Below are positions 22,189-35,851 of a stretch of DNA of 64,000 nt, one piece after another. Source of the stretch: Odontesthes bonariensis (taxonomy: Eukaryota; Chordata; Actinopteri; Atheriniformes; Atherinopsidae); the NCBI RefSeq assembly GCF_027942865.1, contig NC_134507.1, positions 39,280,797 through 39,344,796 on the forward strand. The letters run 5' to 3'. The notes below the pieces were generated by a model, which did no database searches, was not told the DNA's origin, and saw only the letters and a list, made by a program, of their open reading frames with translations. Made by a program: the position numbers and the translations under genes. The number at the start of each line of letters is the position of its first letter. Position 1 is the first letter of the stretch.

Positions 22189-25100
22189 TGACACGACCTG
22201 GCTCAAAAGCCATATCAAAAAGGAGGAAGCACACGGTTTGTAAGTTATAAGGAAATCAAATTTATTTAAAACAATTCGAACTTAAGCTACGAATTCAACA
22301 AAAGTAAAACAATGGGATGTGGCAATCAGTCATCAGTAGTGTAGTGGTGTTATGGAGCATAAATGTGCGGCAAAGGTGTTGTATGGTGCGAAACATAACA
22401 AAAGGATAAAGCAAACAATCCCAAAACACAATGCTGTTCTCACAAACCCAGCCAGGAACCAAAAGGGAAGAATTAACAAAATAAGGCGGCTTAAAACCAC
22501 TCCCACAGACGGCCAGGTGTACGAGCTGCCGCAATCACTGCTGCACACTCCAATCAGCTTCCTGGTCTGAGGGAGGAGACAAAGGCTGTGTTCGAAACCG
22601 CCTACTTCTCCTACTATTCCTACTAGTCATATTTTTTAAGTTCCCGGATGTACACTAGATACATACTAGATTCGCCGAAATGTTGAGTATTCATCATGAG
22701 GTTACTTGTCACACTCAAAATACCCAAGATGCAACGTAATGTGACCCATCGCCATTTGAACAGTCAAAATCCGTTAACGGGACGAGAGCAGTCAAAACGG
22801 CGAAACCGGAAGTGCGTTGCTCACTGCGGCTAGCTTTTGTAGCGCCGAATTCCTGGGAACAAAATTGTAAATAGCCGGTATTTTGTCAGATTTTTAACAC
22901 CTTGGGGGTCTAAATGACTACTTTCTCACCTGAAAATGTTTCAAATGTTGCTAAAGTTATATATTTACAGAGTTTATAGCTTAAGCGAAATCAGCTTTTC
23001 AGGCCGGCTGATTTCGGCTCGGGCAGGAGTGAAGTGCACTGTGTGTAAACGCTCTGCATACTGTCAGATCGATGAGTATGCCATTTTCAAGTATGTAGTA
23101 GGCGGTTTCGAACACAGCCAAAGAAAGAGGGAGGAGAGAGACATGCCCAGCACAAGCCCCAGGGGCTGTGACACCCTCCCCCTAAAAAGAGGTTCAATAT
23201 AGGGAACCGAAATATGTAAAAAACCTAGTAGGTACAACACACAACCAGCACTATTAAATGCTCAATGAAAAGTTATCAAAAAAAACAAATCAGAGAAAAA
23301 ACACTTGCCCCATTAGCAGTTTAAAGTCCAACCACTGCCATCTGCCCCCAGCACACCAAACTCTTGCTCCTCAGCAACAGAGATTTGCCTAGGATTTCTG
23401 TGAGCATTTAAGAGGAGAAAGACAGGAGGCAGGAACAGACACCGCAAGCGGAACTGGAAGGGGACATCAACCGATCAAAGTTGTCCTAACACACCAGGTC
23501 CCTCGCCAACCCATACTTCTAATGGGCCCGAGAGAGGGCATCCGCCACCACATTCTCTGATCCTTTTATGAATCGGATGTCCAACCCATAAGACTGCAAC
23601 ATCAGAGACCATCGTATCAGTCTCTGGTTTGGACACTGCAAGGAGTTCAAAAAGGTTAGTGGATTGTGATCCGTGTAGACCACCACGGGTGTAGTGCCTG
23701 AAACTACATACACGTCAAAATGTTTCAAAGCCCATATCAAAGCTAGTGCCTCCTTTTCGATGATTGAATAATTTAGTTGGTAGGAGTTAAACTTTTTGGG
23801 GAAAAAAAACTCACTGGCTTATCAACACCCAGATCATCAGCTTGCAATAGAACAGCACCTGCACCCACGTGACTCGCATCTACCTGCAGTGAAAAAGGGC
23901 GGTCAAACCGTGGTGCCTCAAGAACAGGAGCTGTACATAACAAGGCTTTAATGTTCTCAAAAGCCTGTTGACATTCAGGGGTCCATATATACACTGCCTT
24001 TGCCTTCAAAAGGTTAGTGAGTGGCGATGTAACAGTGGAAAAATTGCGACAAAAACACCTGTAGTAACCCACTAATCCAAGAAACCGCAACAGTTCCTTT
24101 TTCGTGGTTGGTACCGGATAATTTTCAACCGCGCTCACTTTAGCAGCCACAGGACGGACGCACCCCTGACCCACAACTCGGCCAAGATAAGTCACTGTCG
24201 CCTTGGCAAACTCACATTTTGAGAGGTTCACGGTGAGACAGGCCTCAGCCAAGCGACCGAACAGCGCCCTGATGCGCTCGACATGCTGACGCCAAGAGTC
24301 AGAAAACACCACCACGTCATCCAAATAGACAGCACAACCCTCCAGGTCCCCCAGAACACGAGTCATAAGGCGTTGAAATGTCGCTGGCGCATTTCTCAAG
24401 CCAAAAGGCATAACCTTGTAAGAAAACAAACTGTGCGGTGTCACAAATGCAGAAATTTCATGGGCCCGCTGAGTTAAAGGGACCTGTCAGTACCCTTTCA
24501 ATATATCAAACTTACTTACAAACTTAGCATGACCAACCTCATCTACACAATCTTCCATACGAGGAAGTGGGAACGAGTCAGGTCTGGTGACAGCATTAAC
24601 TTTCCTGAAGTCAGTGCAAAACCTTGGTGTGCCGTCTGCTTTGGGTACCGTGATGCAAGGCGATGCCCAGCTTGAGGAGGATGGCTCAGCTATTCCATTC
24701 TCCAACATATACTTAATTTCGGCATCCAGATACCTGCGTTTTTCAGCATTGACACGAAAAAAACGTTGACGAATAGGCTGAACATCTCCCACCTCAATAT
24801 CGTGTTCAATAAGGAGGGTCTGAGTAGGCGTATCACCAAACAAACATGGAAAAGACCTAATCAACTCTGCCAACTCTGCCCTTTCTAACTCTGGCAGATG
24901 TTGCAACAATGCCTCAAGGTTACAGAGAGCCTCAGAGTTTTTCAGCCGCCCATGTGTTAATGCTTGATCAACAGCTGGTAACCCATCCGCCTCCACCTCA
25001 CTCACCAACAAAGGTGTAGTGACTTCTGATGCTCTAGTTGCTAAACATGCTGGATGAGAATTCGCCGCGATAACCTGTGCACCATACCCAGGTGATTTTG

Positions 25101-26012
25101 ACGCACGCTCATAATATGGTTTTAACAGGTTCACATGACACAATTGGGTGGTTTTCCTGCGCTCTGGAGTCGAAATCAAATAATTTAAATCAGAAAGCTT
25201 CCTTAAAACTGTGTGTGGGCCATTAAATTTGGCTTGAAATGGCGAGCCTATGATGGGCAACAGCGCCAGTACTCGATCACCAGGACTGAAAACCCACCGT
25301 TCCGTACGTCTATCATAGAGCTTTTTCATTTTTCCCTGCACATGCTCCATTTTCTCCCTGGCCAGTTCGCCAGCTGCATAAAGTCTACGCCGAAAACCAT
25401 TCACATAGTCTAACAGGTTCCGGGGAGGGTCCTCCCCCATCCACTGGTCCCTCAAAATGGCTAACGGACCTCGTACAGTATGGCCGAACACCAAGTCATT
25501 TGGGCTAAACCCTGTACTCTCTTGAACTACTTCCCTAGCCGCAAGCATTAACCAGGGCAAACCCTCCTCCCAGTCACCTTCCATTTGAATGCAATTTGAA
25601 CGTAGCAACGACTTCAACGTTTGATGGAAACGTTCTAATGCTCCGTGACTTTGTGCATGATACGCAGATGCTTTGTTATGCTTGATGTTAAGCTGCTTCA
25701 ACACTTGAGAGAAAAGGTGTGAGGAGAAATTCGAACCCTGGTCACTTTGAATGATTTTTGGAATGCCAAATATAGAGATGAATTGTGACAACACTCTCAC
25801 CACCGACCTAGCAGTGATGGTACGCAACGGGTATGCTGCTGGATAGCGAGTGGCTTGGCACATTACAGTGAGAAGAGAGATAGTACCGGATTTCAAGCGA
25901 GGGAGGGGGCCCAAACAGTCCACGATCACATGCTCAAAAGGTTGATTGACTGCTGGAATTGGTAATAGAGGAGCAGGTTTTAGAGTCTGATTGGGCTTAC
26001 TTGTTAGTTGGC
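22189..26012 (-). mobile_element. Gmr1-like Ty3/Gypsy LTR element, incomplete fossil
   Basis: One LTR (22189-23173, TGTCA...TGACA-type ends, next to a G-rich polypurine tract on the minus strand) is followed on the minus strand by RNase H, RT and integrase-like regions. The integrase lies upstream of the RT, which is the Gmr1 gene order and opposite to ordinary Gypsy. No gag or second LTR is present; the element ends abruptly in a U1 promoter. It is broken, with a few internal disruptions. A MITE sits inside the LTR. It lies in a LINE that is itself in a U2 gene, so it is the later arrival. Confidence 0.85.
22584..23120. mobile_element. MITE with 23-bp terminal inverted repeats, inside the Gmr1 LTR
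   Basis: GGCTGTGTTCGAAACCGCC at 22584 is matched by its exact reverse complement ending at 23120. The 537-bp body has no coding capacity. Flanks share AAA, a possible 3-base duplication. This terminal type is common in teleosts; a PIF/Harbinger or hAT relative is possible. Confidence 0.85.
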
Positions 26013-26509
26013 ATGTGTCCGGCCGAGTGAGGCACCTGGAAAAGAGGTGTCAGCCTCTGACAGTTCCAACTCATACTTACCTGGCAGGGGAGATACAATG
26101 ATCAAGAAGGTGGTTCACCCAGGACTCAGCCATTGCATACCGGCTGTACTGACCCTTACGAATTCCCCAAATGTGGGAATCTCGACTGCATAATTTCTGG
26201 TAGTGGGGGACTGCGTTCGCGCTCTCCCCTGATTTGACTGTTTAAAGTGAATATCCCAGGGCAACTCTACCTTGGTTTTTGTCCTGGCGTTGCTGCTTTA
26301 ATAACGCCTTTCTATCTTTAAAACCCATGTTTTGCAAGGTTTGCTGAATGCTGCGGCAGGTCTGCACAGCTGATATGCAGCTGCGCAGTTGTCAGGTGAT
26401 GTCATACAGTGCAGTCACCCCAGGCAGGTGGGCGTTGCCTTAGTGATGGCAACAACGGCAGCATTTCTACATTGGAGATATTAAGCCGTGAGGGTTTGCT
26501 TCAACTAAG
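26013..26509 (+). repeat. U1 repeat unit, first copy (part)
   Basis: The unit starts within the PSE (GTCCGGCCGAGTGAGGC), where the Gmr1 element ends, and includes a U1 gene plus the spacer that recurs at 35304-35590. It is cut at 26509 by the Ty3/Gypsy insertion. Confidence 0.85.
26073..26231 (+). pseudogene. U1 snRNA variant with 5-nt deletion
   Basis: The sequence matches U1 from ATACTTACCTGGCAGGGG (5'-splice-site pairing segment intact) to CCCCTG. It lacks GAGGC in stem-loop II (CCAGGACTCAGCC instead of CCAGGACGAGGCTCAGCC), and its PSE is interrupted upstream. Probably inactive. Confidence 0.85.
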
Positions 26510-29500
26510 TGTAGCCCTTCCTATTACCGTTCAGATAAATAAGTGGACAAAAGTGGGTTCGTGCTGAGCTATAGTAAGTATGTGTACCTGGTAATGCAGT
26601 TACCCTAAAGTGAGTGGAGTCTGACAAGTTATACAATGAATTTCCAAAAGAAAATATTTATTTAAGCACCATTTATATGTTCAATAGAAAAAATAAAACT
26701 ATGTAATAGTTCAAACAAAAAATGCACAAATGGGTAATCTCCCACTCTCAACTACTATGTTGCCCCCGTATAAGCTCACAAAATGAAAAAACAATAAATC
26801 AAAGGTACTCAATAGTACACTTCAAACTATATGTCACTATATTCACTGCTTTTACCGACCAAACCTCTAAACCGTGGCCACACTCTGCATAATTATAAGC
26901 CCTTCAGTACCTAAATTTAAGTACCAGCCCCTTCAACTTCAAAAGAGCATGGAAGAGTAGGCTCCTCCTCCTTTAACCCAGCACAACGTTGTCCCTGTAA
27001 CTCAACATAAACATTGACAAAAAACCTCTCCCCCTTAATCAAAGACAAAACAAAAACAGTTGGCCAATACTTCCCTTAGACTAGGCTACTATTGCAGACA
27101 GTAGCCCCACAGTATAAAACCAAATGTTACCCACACTCCCGAAAGTAGAGCGTGAGGCTTACGTCACCCTTCTAGTCACAACACTCATACAAAAATGCAC
27201 CGGTGCACCAAATAAAATAAACAAAAAGCCGGCTATGAAAACAACAAACGTTGCAGGCCTGTTAATTCTCTCAAGTTTGTTCCCGTCAAAGTCTGTCTTT
27301 ACTCACGACCCCAGAGAGCTGCAGTGGGTTGTCTGTGGTGTCACACGTCTCCCATGCAAACGTGGAGACACGAAGCGTGAGCCTCCCTCGGTGCCCAGAG
27401 GAACCACTGACTTTATCCTGGTCGCCAGTGGTGCTATCCGGGGCGCGTTGATCCCTCGGTGCCCGGAGGAACCACTGACTTTATCCTGGTCGCCAGTGGC
27501 GCTCTCCGGGGCGCGTTGATCCCTCGATGGTTAACCTGGTGGAACCTCAGACGTCCCTGGTAGTCTGAGGCGCTAACCAAGCAACATTCACTACTTTGTC
27601 CTGCTATCAAAATAACCAGCAACAATCGGCGCGCTGGTGTACACTTCTTTTACTTTAGCTAGCTATCATGCACCACTCGGTCATGTGCGTTGCCTTATCG
27701 CGGTGTCTACACTCGTAGTACTTCACCAATAGTAAAAACAATGTAATAAATCAAATTCAAAAACCCGGATTGAGCTTGCGCCATAAAAAACAAAGTGTCA
27801 CAATAAATGATAAGTGACGACTTAACAGAGGAAACTAATCGTGTAACTCTCAAACACTTCTCCTAGCAAACCTGCCTGGAGTTTCTTCCTCCCGTTCTCT
27901 CCCTCTCTTTTTCCCCAATTCCCGTGATACCCACCTGAACTCGCATACAGTTATGTTCAAATTCAATATTTCACTTTATATCCCATATAGTGTGTTTTTG
28001 CCATGTTTTTACAAGTACAAATAAACAAAAAAAAACGTAAAAATAAACTATTTATCATAAGTGTAACTATTTATTTATTACTGAGAATAAATTGACATAC
28101 TGAACTGAAATCACGTGACTCGGAGATACCTCCGGGTTACACCCTCCCCCTTCAAATGGTCTGTATGTCCCCATCAGACCATGGGAACGATACGAATCAT
28201 CAAACATGCAGTATTGGGGCTGACCCTGTCTTTGCTGACTGATACCCGTATGCCCTTGTGTTGAATAACTACCGGGCAATCTGAAGGTTTCCCCAATTCA
28301 TCATAGGTGAACCGCAGCACTAGCTTTGGCTGTCGCCTCCCTCTAGGGGCATACTGTCCTATACCTTCACAGTCAATAGACACAATGACACTGGCCGTGT
28401 CATTTGCAGAACCTTCTGACGGTTCTACGTGAGCTGGTTGCATATCCACATCACCATTATCTAATGCCAACCCTGCATCTGTCTCTATGATAGGAGGATT
28501 CTCTTCGCCGCTATTATCAGCCCCACTACTCTCTGCAGTAAGCTGTGCTGACAGTGGGGAAATTGCTTCCAACACATCTTGACCTCTATTCTCCATACTT
28601 GCAGCCACTTCCATGGATGGTGGGATATCAGGATCTAAACTTACAGTGACTCTAGGAGAATAATAGTCCCTATCCTCATCAGAGGAACTGGATTCATGAT
28701 CAGTATGTTGGGTATGGTGACTGTTTCGTGTTCCCCAGTGTTTGCGCCGTGTAGCCACCCCCTTTGTGTGTGGCTCTGGCTCCTCTTTGTCATTATTCTT
28801 GGAATAGGGCAATCTTACCACCTCGCCAATGGGTAATAAATGATCCCTATGTAAGGTTTTCACTACCCCTGCTCCCATTTCAGGTTGTACCCGATAAACA
28901 GGTAAGTTTTCAAGAACTACATAGGGCAGTGAACTCCATTTGTCTTTCAGCTTCTGTTAACCAGTTCCCCCTAATGCCCGCACAAGTACTCTGTCCCCCT
29001 TTTCAAGAGCCTGTTGGCGTACAGTTCGGTCATAAGCCCGTTTTTTCTTTTGATGGTTTTTAGTAGAGGCTTCCATGGCCAACTGGTATGCGTTCTTGAG
29101 GTCACCTCTCAAGTTGTCAACATACTTCTGGTGAGTGACTGCCTCCTCACTGTCAAACACTGCCCGAAAACACACATCTATGGGAAGGCGGGCCTCCCTC
29201 CCAAACATTAAGAAATAGGGGGAGTAACCAGTGGCATCATTTTGTGTGCAATTGTACGCATTAACAAGAGTGGATATTTGCTGACTCCCCCTTTGTTTCT
29301 TTCCAGAATCTAGAGTACCCAACATGGAGAGCAAAGTACGGTTAAACCTCTCAGGCTGAGGGTCTCCCTGAGGATGGTAAGGGGTCGTTCTAGACTTCCG
29401 TATACCCAACACTTTGAGCATCTCTTTGATTAGTCGGCTTTCAAAATCCCTCCCCTGATCGGAATGGAGCCGAGCAGGCAACCCACAGTTGACAAAAAAC

Positions 29501-32500
29501 TTCTCAACCAGTACTTTTGCAACCGTAGGGGCCTTCTGATCCCGAGTGGGATAGGCTTGGGCGTATCTTGTGAAGTGGTCTGTCACTACTAAAACATTCG
29601 TGACTCCGCGGGAATCTGGCTCTATTGATAAAAAGTCAATGCAAACCAGCTCGAGTGGTCCACTACTGGTAAGCTGGTTTAATGGAGCGGCACGTCCAGG
29701 GAGAGTCTTCCTAACTACACATCTGCCACAGTTCTTTATGTAGTTGGCTATGTCTTTTGCCATCTTGGGCCAGAAGAATCTCTCCCTCATCAGTTCAATG
29801 ACACGTTCAATGCCCAAGTGCCCTCCCTCATCATGTAGTGACTGTAGGGCAGGGACTCTCAACTGCTTGGGTAGCACGAACTGGTAAAACTGTTTCCCTA
29901 ATTTCCTGACAGTGTTTCGATATAGCATTTCCCTTCTTGATAATAAGACGTGGCCACTCCCTTTGTAGGGCAATGAGTTCTGGGGAATCTCGTGGGGAGG
30001 CAATTGGTCTACCAGCTAGTAGGGCTTGTTTCATTTTACTAATGGTGTCATCGGCATCCTGTGCCACACGCAGCTCACCTTAACTAAAAGGCTCCAAATT
30101 CCCTTCGCTGACTTGTATGGAGTGAAAGTACGCCTGCGGGACGCACTGGGGTGGGGCACCCAACTGATCAACGCATCTGGTTGCAGGGTCACTGAGCACA
30201 GGGGTGTGAATGGGCTTACAGATGGCTTTGACCCCAGCAGGGGTAATACACCCGACCTGCTCAACTACATTTCGGGACAAAAGGTCAGCGTCTACATTTT
30301 TGCGCCCTGGTCTGTATTTTATGCAGAAATCATACACAGACAAGGCCGCCAACCACCTATGGCCACAGGAATTCTGCTTAGCACTAGTCAGGACGTAGGT
30401 TAATGGATTATTGTCTGTGCGTACAGTAAAGCGAAGGCCATAAAGGTAGTCCTCCTAAAGGTTATCCACTACGGCCCATTTTAGGGCTAGAAATTCAAGT
30501 TGATGAACTGGGTAGTTGCGTTCTGAAACACTGACCTTTCTGCTTGCAAATGCTACCGGTCGCAGGCCGTCTGGGTATTCTTGGTTGAGCACAGCTCCCA
30601 GGCCATCGAAACTGGCATCCACATGCAGTATGTAAGGGCGGGTTGGATCAGCGAATGCTAACACTGGGGCCTGAATCAAGCAAGTCTTAATTTTTTGGAA
30701 TGACTCGGTACAGGCGGGAGTCCATCGTTCCCCAAATGGCTCAGCCTTGCTCAAGTAGTGTTTTCCCTGTTCATTTTGTTTTGGTCATCCCCGTCTGGGG
30801 GGCTCATAACCTCTTGTTAGGTCAGTCAGGGGGCGCACAATTGCAGAGTAGTTGGCGATAAATCGTCTGTAATAACCACAAAACCCTAAAAATGACTGCA
30901 ATGACTTCAGGTTTGTGGGTTGTGGCCACTGGGCCACCGCCTTAATCTTGTCTGCATCTGTGGAGACCCCATCTTCAGATACAATGTGCCCTACATACTT
31001 AACACAAGTTCGAAAGAACTGACACTTGTCAATGGATACTTTCAGCCCAAATTCCTCCAGGCGGTCCAAGACTTTAAGCAACCGCTCTTCGTGCTCTTCG
31101 ATTGTGTGGCTGAACACAATTATGTCATCCAGGTACACTAAGCACCGCAACAAGTGCATATCTCCCACTGCTTTCTCCATCAAACGTTGGAACGTCGCAG
31201 GAGCGCCCATGATGCCCTGCGGCATTCGTTCGAATTGATCGAAACCCAGTGGACAGATAAAAGCGGTCTTCTCCATGTCCTCGTCACACATAGGAATTTG
31301 GTAATAACCGCTTCTTAAATCCAAAACAGAAAACCACTTGCTCCCAGATAGACAGTCAAGGGCATCATCTATCCTAGGTACTGTGTACTGATCTGGGATA
31401 GTGTGTGTGTTTAGGGTTCTGTAATCGATACACATGCGAATTTTGCCACTCTTTTTCCTTGCTACGACAATGGGCGATGCGTACGGGCTGCGTGATTCCT
31501 TGATTATTCCGGCGGCCAACAACTCCTGTAGATGTCGCCGTACATCATCGATATCTCCAGGAGCAATGCGTCTGGATCGTTCTCTAAAAGGTCGGGAGTC
31601 TGAAAGCCTAATGCGGTGCTCCACATCTTTAGCCAATCCTACATCCCATTCCTCCACAGAGAACACTTTAGTCCTTTCTGCTAACTTCTGAGCTAGTCTG
31701 TCCCCCCACTTCTGAGGTAACAGGGAGTCTCCGAAATCAAACAAAGCTGGATCAATGGCATCCTGGACGGATGGGGCCTGTGCAAGACCAGTCACCACGT
31801 CGGCTCTATGGATCTGCGCTATGACCGTCCCTTTGGGGATGGATTTTGTTTTCAGGGAGACGTTCTGTAGGAGAACTTTACAACGGTCTTTATTCAGGTC
31901 AGCTGGTAACAACACACAGGGAGGCAAGGCCACCCCTTGTGGTAAGGCACTTGAGCTATCCACAACCAGTATCCCAGGATTCCCTGCCCCGTCAAGGGTA
32001 GCTTTGCCGACAGCTACACAGGATTCCCCTGGCGTCAAAGTAAGTGGCCCTGGGCCCACCCACTTAACCTGCCCCACATGATCTGAAGTAAGACTCTTCA
32101 GTGTTTCAGGGTTTGGTGTCGGGAGACCAGCAGTCACTCTCCAGGCCATCGCAGAGTGGTGTCCCGCTGCTCTGCTATTTGTCACCAGTTCATGGTGAAA
32201 TGCCCTTGCATTAGTACCTATAATCACTGAAACTTGGTCTGGTCCTTGGGGGTCAGGGCATACCAACGCCAGGACTGTCTGGGTAAGGAAACGGCCTTCA
32301 CCATCTTGGATCTGCATGGAGACTGCCACGTAACCCAGGTAAGGGTAGCTACTGTCACTTAGGCCCCAGATGCATAACCTTGAAATAGGCTGGATGGTGA
32401 GATGAGACAAATGCTCACGGTACCTCTTCTCGAAAATAATGGTAACAGTAGACCCGCTATCCATCAAGGCAGTACATGCATGTCCCTCGATCTTCACAGG

Positions 32501-34878
32501 GCTCAGAGACGGTTTTCCCACTAACCCGTCAGGAAGGAGGGAGGCTACTGGGGTTTCCACTTGGCTTTTCTTCACCGGGCAATTTGTATCAGCTGAGTCA
32601 GGGTTGTTCTGAGAGGAGTCTTCCCCTTTTTGTTTACGCAAGCTACGAATTAGTCGAGTGATGACTTTACCCAAATCTTCTTCAGCAGTGCACCGAGTGG
32701 CTATATGTCCATCCTGCCCACAACGATAGCAGAAATACTCCCCTAATCCACTAGAAGGCTGAGCCATCCTGCTGTTAGCAGACACTGGTTTGGGATAAGT
32801 GTCACCCCCACCCTGAGGCTTCCATGCTGGGAAGGCACACTGCGGTGGTTCACAGTCATAATCTGCAGTTGTTGCTGAAAGTCAGCTACCTGTCTCTGTA
32901 GGGCCCTGACCTCACTGTCGTTGTCCATAGGATGACTGTGTGGGGCTACGGTAGTCTCAGTCTCCCTGCTAGGTGCTGTGTGTCGTGCTTCATTGGCTGT
33001 CAATTTAGCAACTACCACTCTGAGCTTGTCCAATTCTGCCCGTAGCTTAGCTGCATCAGTGGAACTCAGCGGCTCATCCTCAGTTGTTTTAACTTGCCGT
33101 ACGGTAGCTTTAGCATTCAGTGTTGTTGACTTCTGTCTCACTGACTGCTGGTCTTCCTCTTCACGTATCTCAGTTAGAAGTTGTAAGAATGAAGGGGGGT
33201 TGACTTTGCGTTCACGGAGACGTAGTTGTACTAACACAAGGTCTGACTCAATCGCGCCCCGTAGAAGTTGTTCAATACGCACCTGTCTCTTTGGGTAGCT
33301 GTCACCCCACCCCTAAGAACGACCTTAGTTAATGCATGTTCAATGCGACGCAAGAAATCCGACAACCTCTCTCCTTGATTTTGGCGCAGCGATCTGAATG
33401 CATAATACAAGTCTTCTCCTGATACAGAAGACCCAAAGGCACACTCTAAGGCCTCGAGATAATCCTTGGGTGTGGCGTTGGGGTCACTAGACCTAACTGC
33501 TTGTGCGATCTCTAATGCAGGGCCTTTTAAGCTCTCAATGATGCGCTTGCGTTTTTCCCCAGTAGAGCACTCACATTCGTCCACCATCAAGTGGACCTCT
33601 AAACCGTGGCCACACTCTGCATAATTAGAAGCCTTTCAGTACCTAAATGTAAGTACCAGCCCCTTCAACTTCAAAAGAGCATGGAAGAGTAGGCTCCTCC
33701 TCCTCTAACCCAGCACAACGTTGTCCCTGTAACTCAACATAAACATTGACAAAAAACCTCTCCCCCTTAATCAAAGACGAAACAAAAACAGTTGGCCAAT
33801 ACTTCCCTTAGACTAGGCTACTATTGCAGACAATAGCCCCACAGTATAAAACTAAATGTTACCCACACTCCCGAAAGTAGAGCGTGAGGCTTACGTCACC
33901 CTTTTAGTCACAACACTCATACAAAAATGCACCGGTGCACCAAATAAAAGAAACAAAAAGCCGGCTATGAAAACAACAAACGTTGCAGGCCTGTTAATTC
34001 TCTCAAGTTTATTCCCGTCAAAGTCTGTCTTTACTCACGACCCCAGCGAGCTGCAGTGGGTTGTCTGTGGTGTCACACGTCTCCCATGCAAACGTGGAGA
34101 CACGAAGCTCGAGCCTCCCTCGGTGCCCAGAGGAACCACTGACTTTATCCTGGTCGCCAGTGGTGCTATCCGGGGCGCGTTGATCCCTCGGTGCCCGGAG
34201 GAACCACTGACTTTATCCTGGTCGCCAGTGGCGCTATCCAGGGCGCGTTGATCCCTCGAAGGTTAACCTGGTGGAACCTCAGACGTCCCTGGTAGTCTGA
34301 GGCGCTAACCAAGCAATATTCACTACTTTGTCCTGCTATCAAAATAATCAGCAACAATCGGCGCGCTGGTGTACACTTCTTTTACTTTAGCTAGCTATCA
34401 TGCAACACTCGGTCATGTGCGTTGCCTTATCGCGGTGTCTACACTCGTAGTACTTCACCAATAGTAAAAACAATGTTATAAATCAAATTCAAAAACCCGG
34501 ATTGAGCTTGCGCCATAAAAAACAAAGTGTCACAATAAATGATAAATGACGACTTAACAGAGGAAACTAATCGTGTAACTCTCAAACACTTCTCCTAGCA
34601 AACCTGCCTGGAGCTTCTTCCTCCCGTTCTCTCCCTCTCTTTTTCCCCAATTCCCGCGATACCCTCCTGAACTCGCATATATTTCACAGTTATGTTCAAA
34701 TTCAATATTTCACATTATATCCTATATAGTGTGTTTTTACCATGTTTTTACAAGTACAAATAAACAAAAAAAAGTAAAAATAAACTATTTATCATAAGTG
34801 TAACTATTTATTTATTACTGAGAATAAATTGACATACTGAACTGAAATCACGTGACTCGGGGATACCTCCGGGTTACA
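26510..34878 (-). mobile_element. Ty3/Gypsy LTR retrotransposon, broken fossil
   Basis: Both ends are TGTARCCC/GGGTTACA-type LTR termini, with a 4-base target duplication TAAG at 26506-26509 and 34879-34882. LTRs lie at 26510-28141 and 33594-34878. On the minus strand, in the usual order: gag-like region with a CCHC knuckle (CYRCGQDGHIATRC), aspartic protease (MDSGSTVTI), RT, RNase H, integrase (zinc-binding region, then core). Coding parts carry roughly half a dozen breaks. The LTRs differ by about 2-3 percent over 300 bases compared by eye, so the insertion is fairly recent. It sits inside the U1 array. Confidence 0.92.
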
Positions 34879-35078
34879 TAAGAATTTTCCCACTGTGTGT
34901 GTGTGTGGCTCTAGAGATGGGGAGAGTGGAAAAACTAAATCAATTTGTGCTCCAAGTTCCTTGGTTGTTGAAACAAGAACTGATCAGAAAGATGAAGAAA
35001 AGCCGGACTGTTTTAATCTGCAAGCTTTTCAGATTCAGGTTAGCTGCTGGCATGGCACTGCAGACAGTTGAATTTGCT

Positions 35079-35099
35079 GCACCGTCCGGCCGAGTGAGG
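35079..35099 (+). promoter_or_regulatory. U1 proximal sequence element
   Basis: GCACCGTCCGGCCGAGTGAG lies with its CACCG exactly 60 bases upstream of U1. The same core is at -60 in U2 and about -60 in U5. Equivalent copies precede 35852 and 36564. Confidence 0.75.
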
Positions 35100-35139
35100 C
35101 ACCTGGAAAAGAGGTGTCAGCCTCTGACAGTTCCAACTC

Positions 35140-35303
35140 ATACTTACCTGGCAGGGGAGATACCATGATCAAGAAGGTGGTTCACCCAGGACGAGGCTCA
35201 GCCATTGCACACCGGCTGTACTGACCCTTGCGAATTCCCCAAATGTGGGAATCTCGACTGCATAATTTCTGGTAGTGGGGGACTGCGTTCGCGCTCTCCC
35301 CTG
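35140..35303 (+). ncRNA. U1 snRNA, intact copy A
   Basis: 164 nt, starting ATACTTACCTGGCAGGGGAG (ACTTACCT pairs with the 5' splice site) and ending CTCTCCCCTG. It keeps the U1-70K loop (GATCAAGAAGG), the U1A loop (CCATTGCACACCGG) and the Sm site (AATTTCTGG). The family's usual length is 164. Promoter with PSE is intact. Confidence 0.95.
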
Positions 35304-35851
35304 ATTTGACTGTATAACGTGAATATCCCTGGGCAACTCTACCTTGGGTTTTGTCCTGGTGTTGCTGCTTTAACCACACCTTTCCATCTTTAAAACCCAT
35401 GTTTTGCAAGGTTTGCTGAATGCTGCGGCAGGTCTGCACAGCTGATATGCAGCTGCGCAGTTGTCAGGTGAGGTCATACAGTGCAGTCACCCCAGGCTGG
35501 TTGGCGTTGCCTTAGTGATGGCAACAACGAGATGAGAATACGGCAGCATTTCTGCACTGGAGATATTAAGCCGTGAGGGTTTGCCTCAACTAAGAATTTT
35601 CCCAGTGTGGGTGGGTGTGGCTCTAGAGATGGGGAGAGTGGAAAAACTAAATCAATTTGTGCTCCAAGTTCCTTGGTTGTTGAAACAAGAACTGATCAGA
35701 AAGATGAAGAAAAGCCGGACTGTTTTAATCTGCAAGCTTTTCAGATTCAGGTTAGCTGCTGGCATGGCACTGCAGACAGTTGAATTTGCTGCACCGTCCG
35801 GCCGAGTGAGGCACCTGGAAAAGAGGTGTCAGCCTCTGACAGTTCCAGCTC

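Noticed and set aside
27124-27519. 131-codon frame found twice (also 33856-34251)
   Set aside because: It lies in the LTRs of the Gypsy fossil and opposes its genes; duplicated with the LTR.
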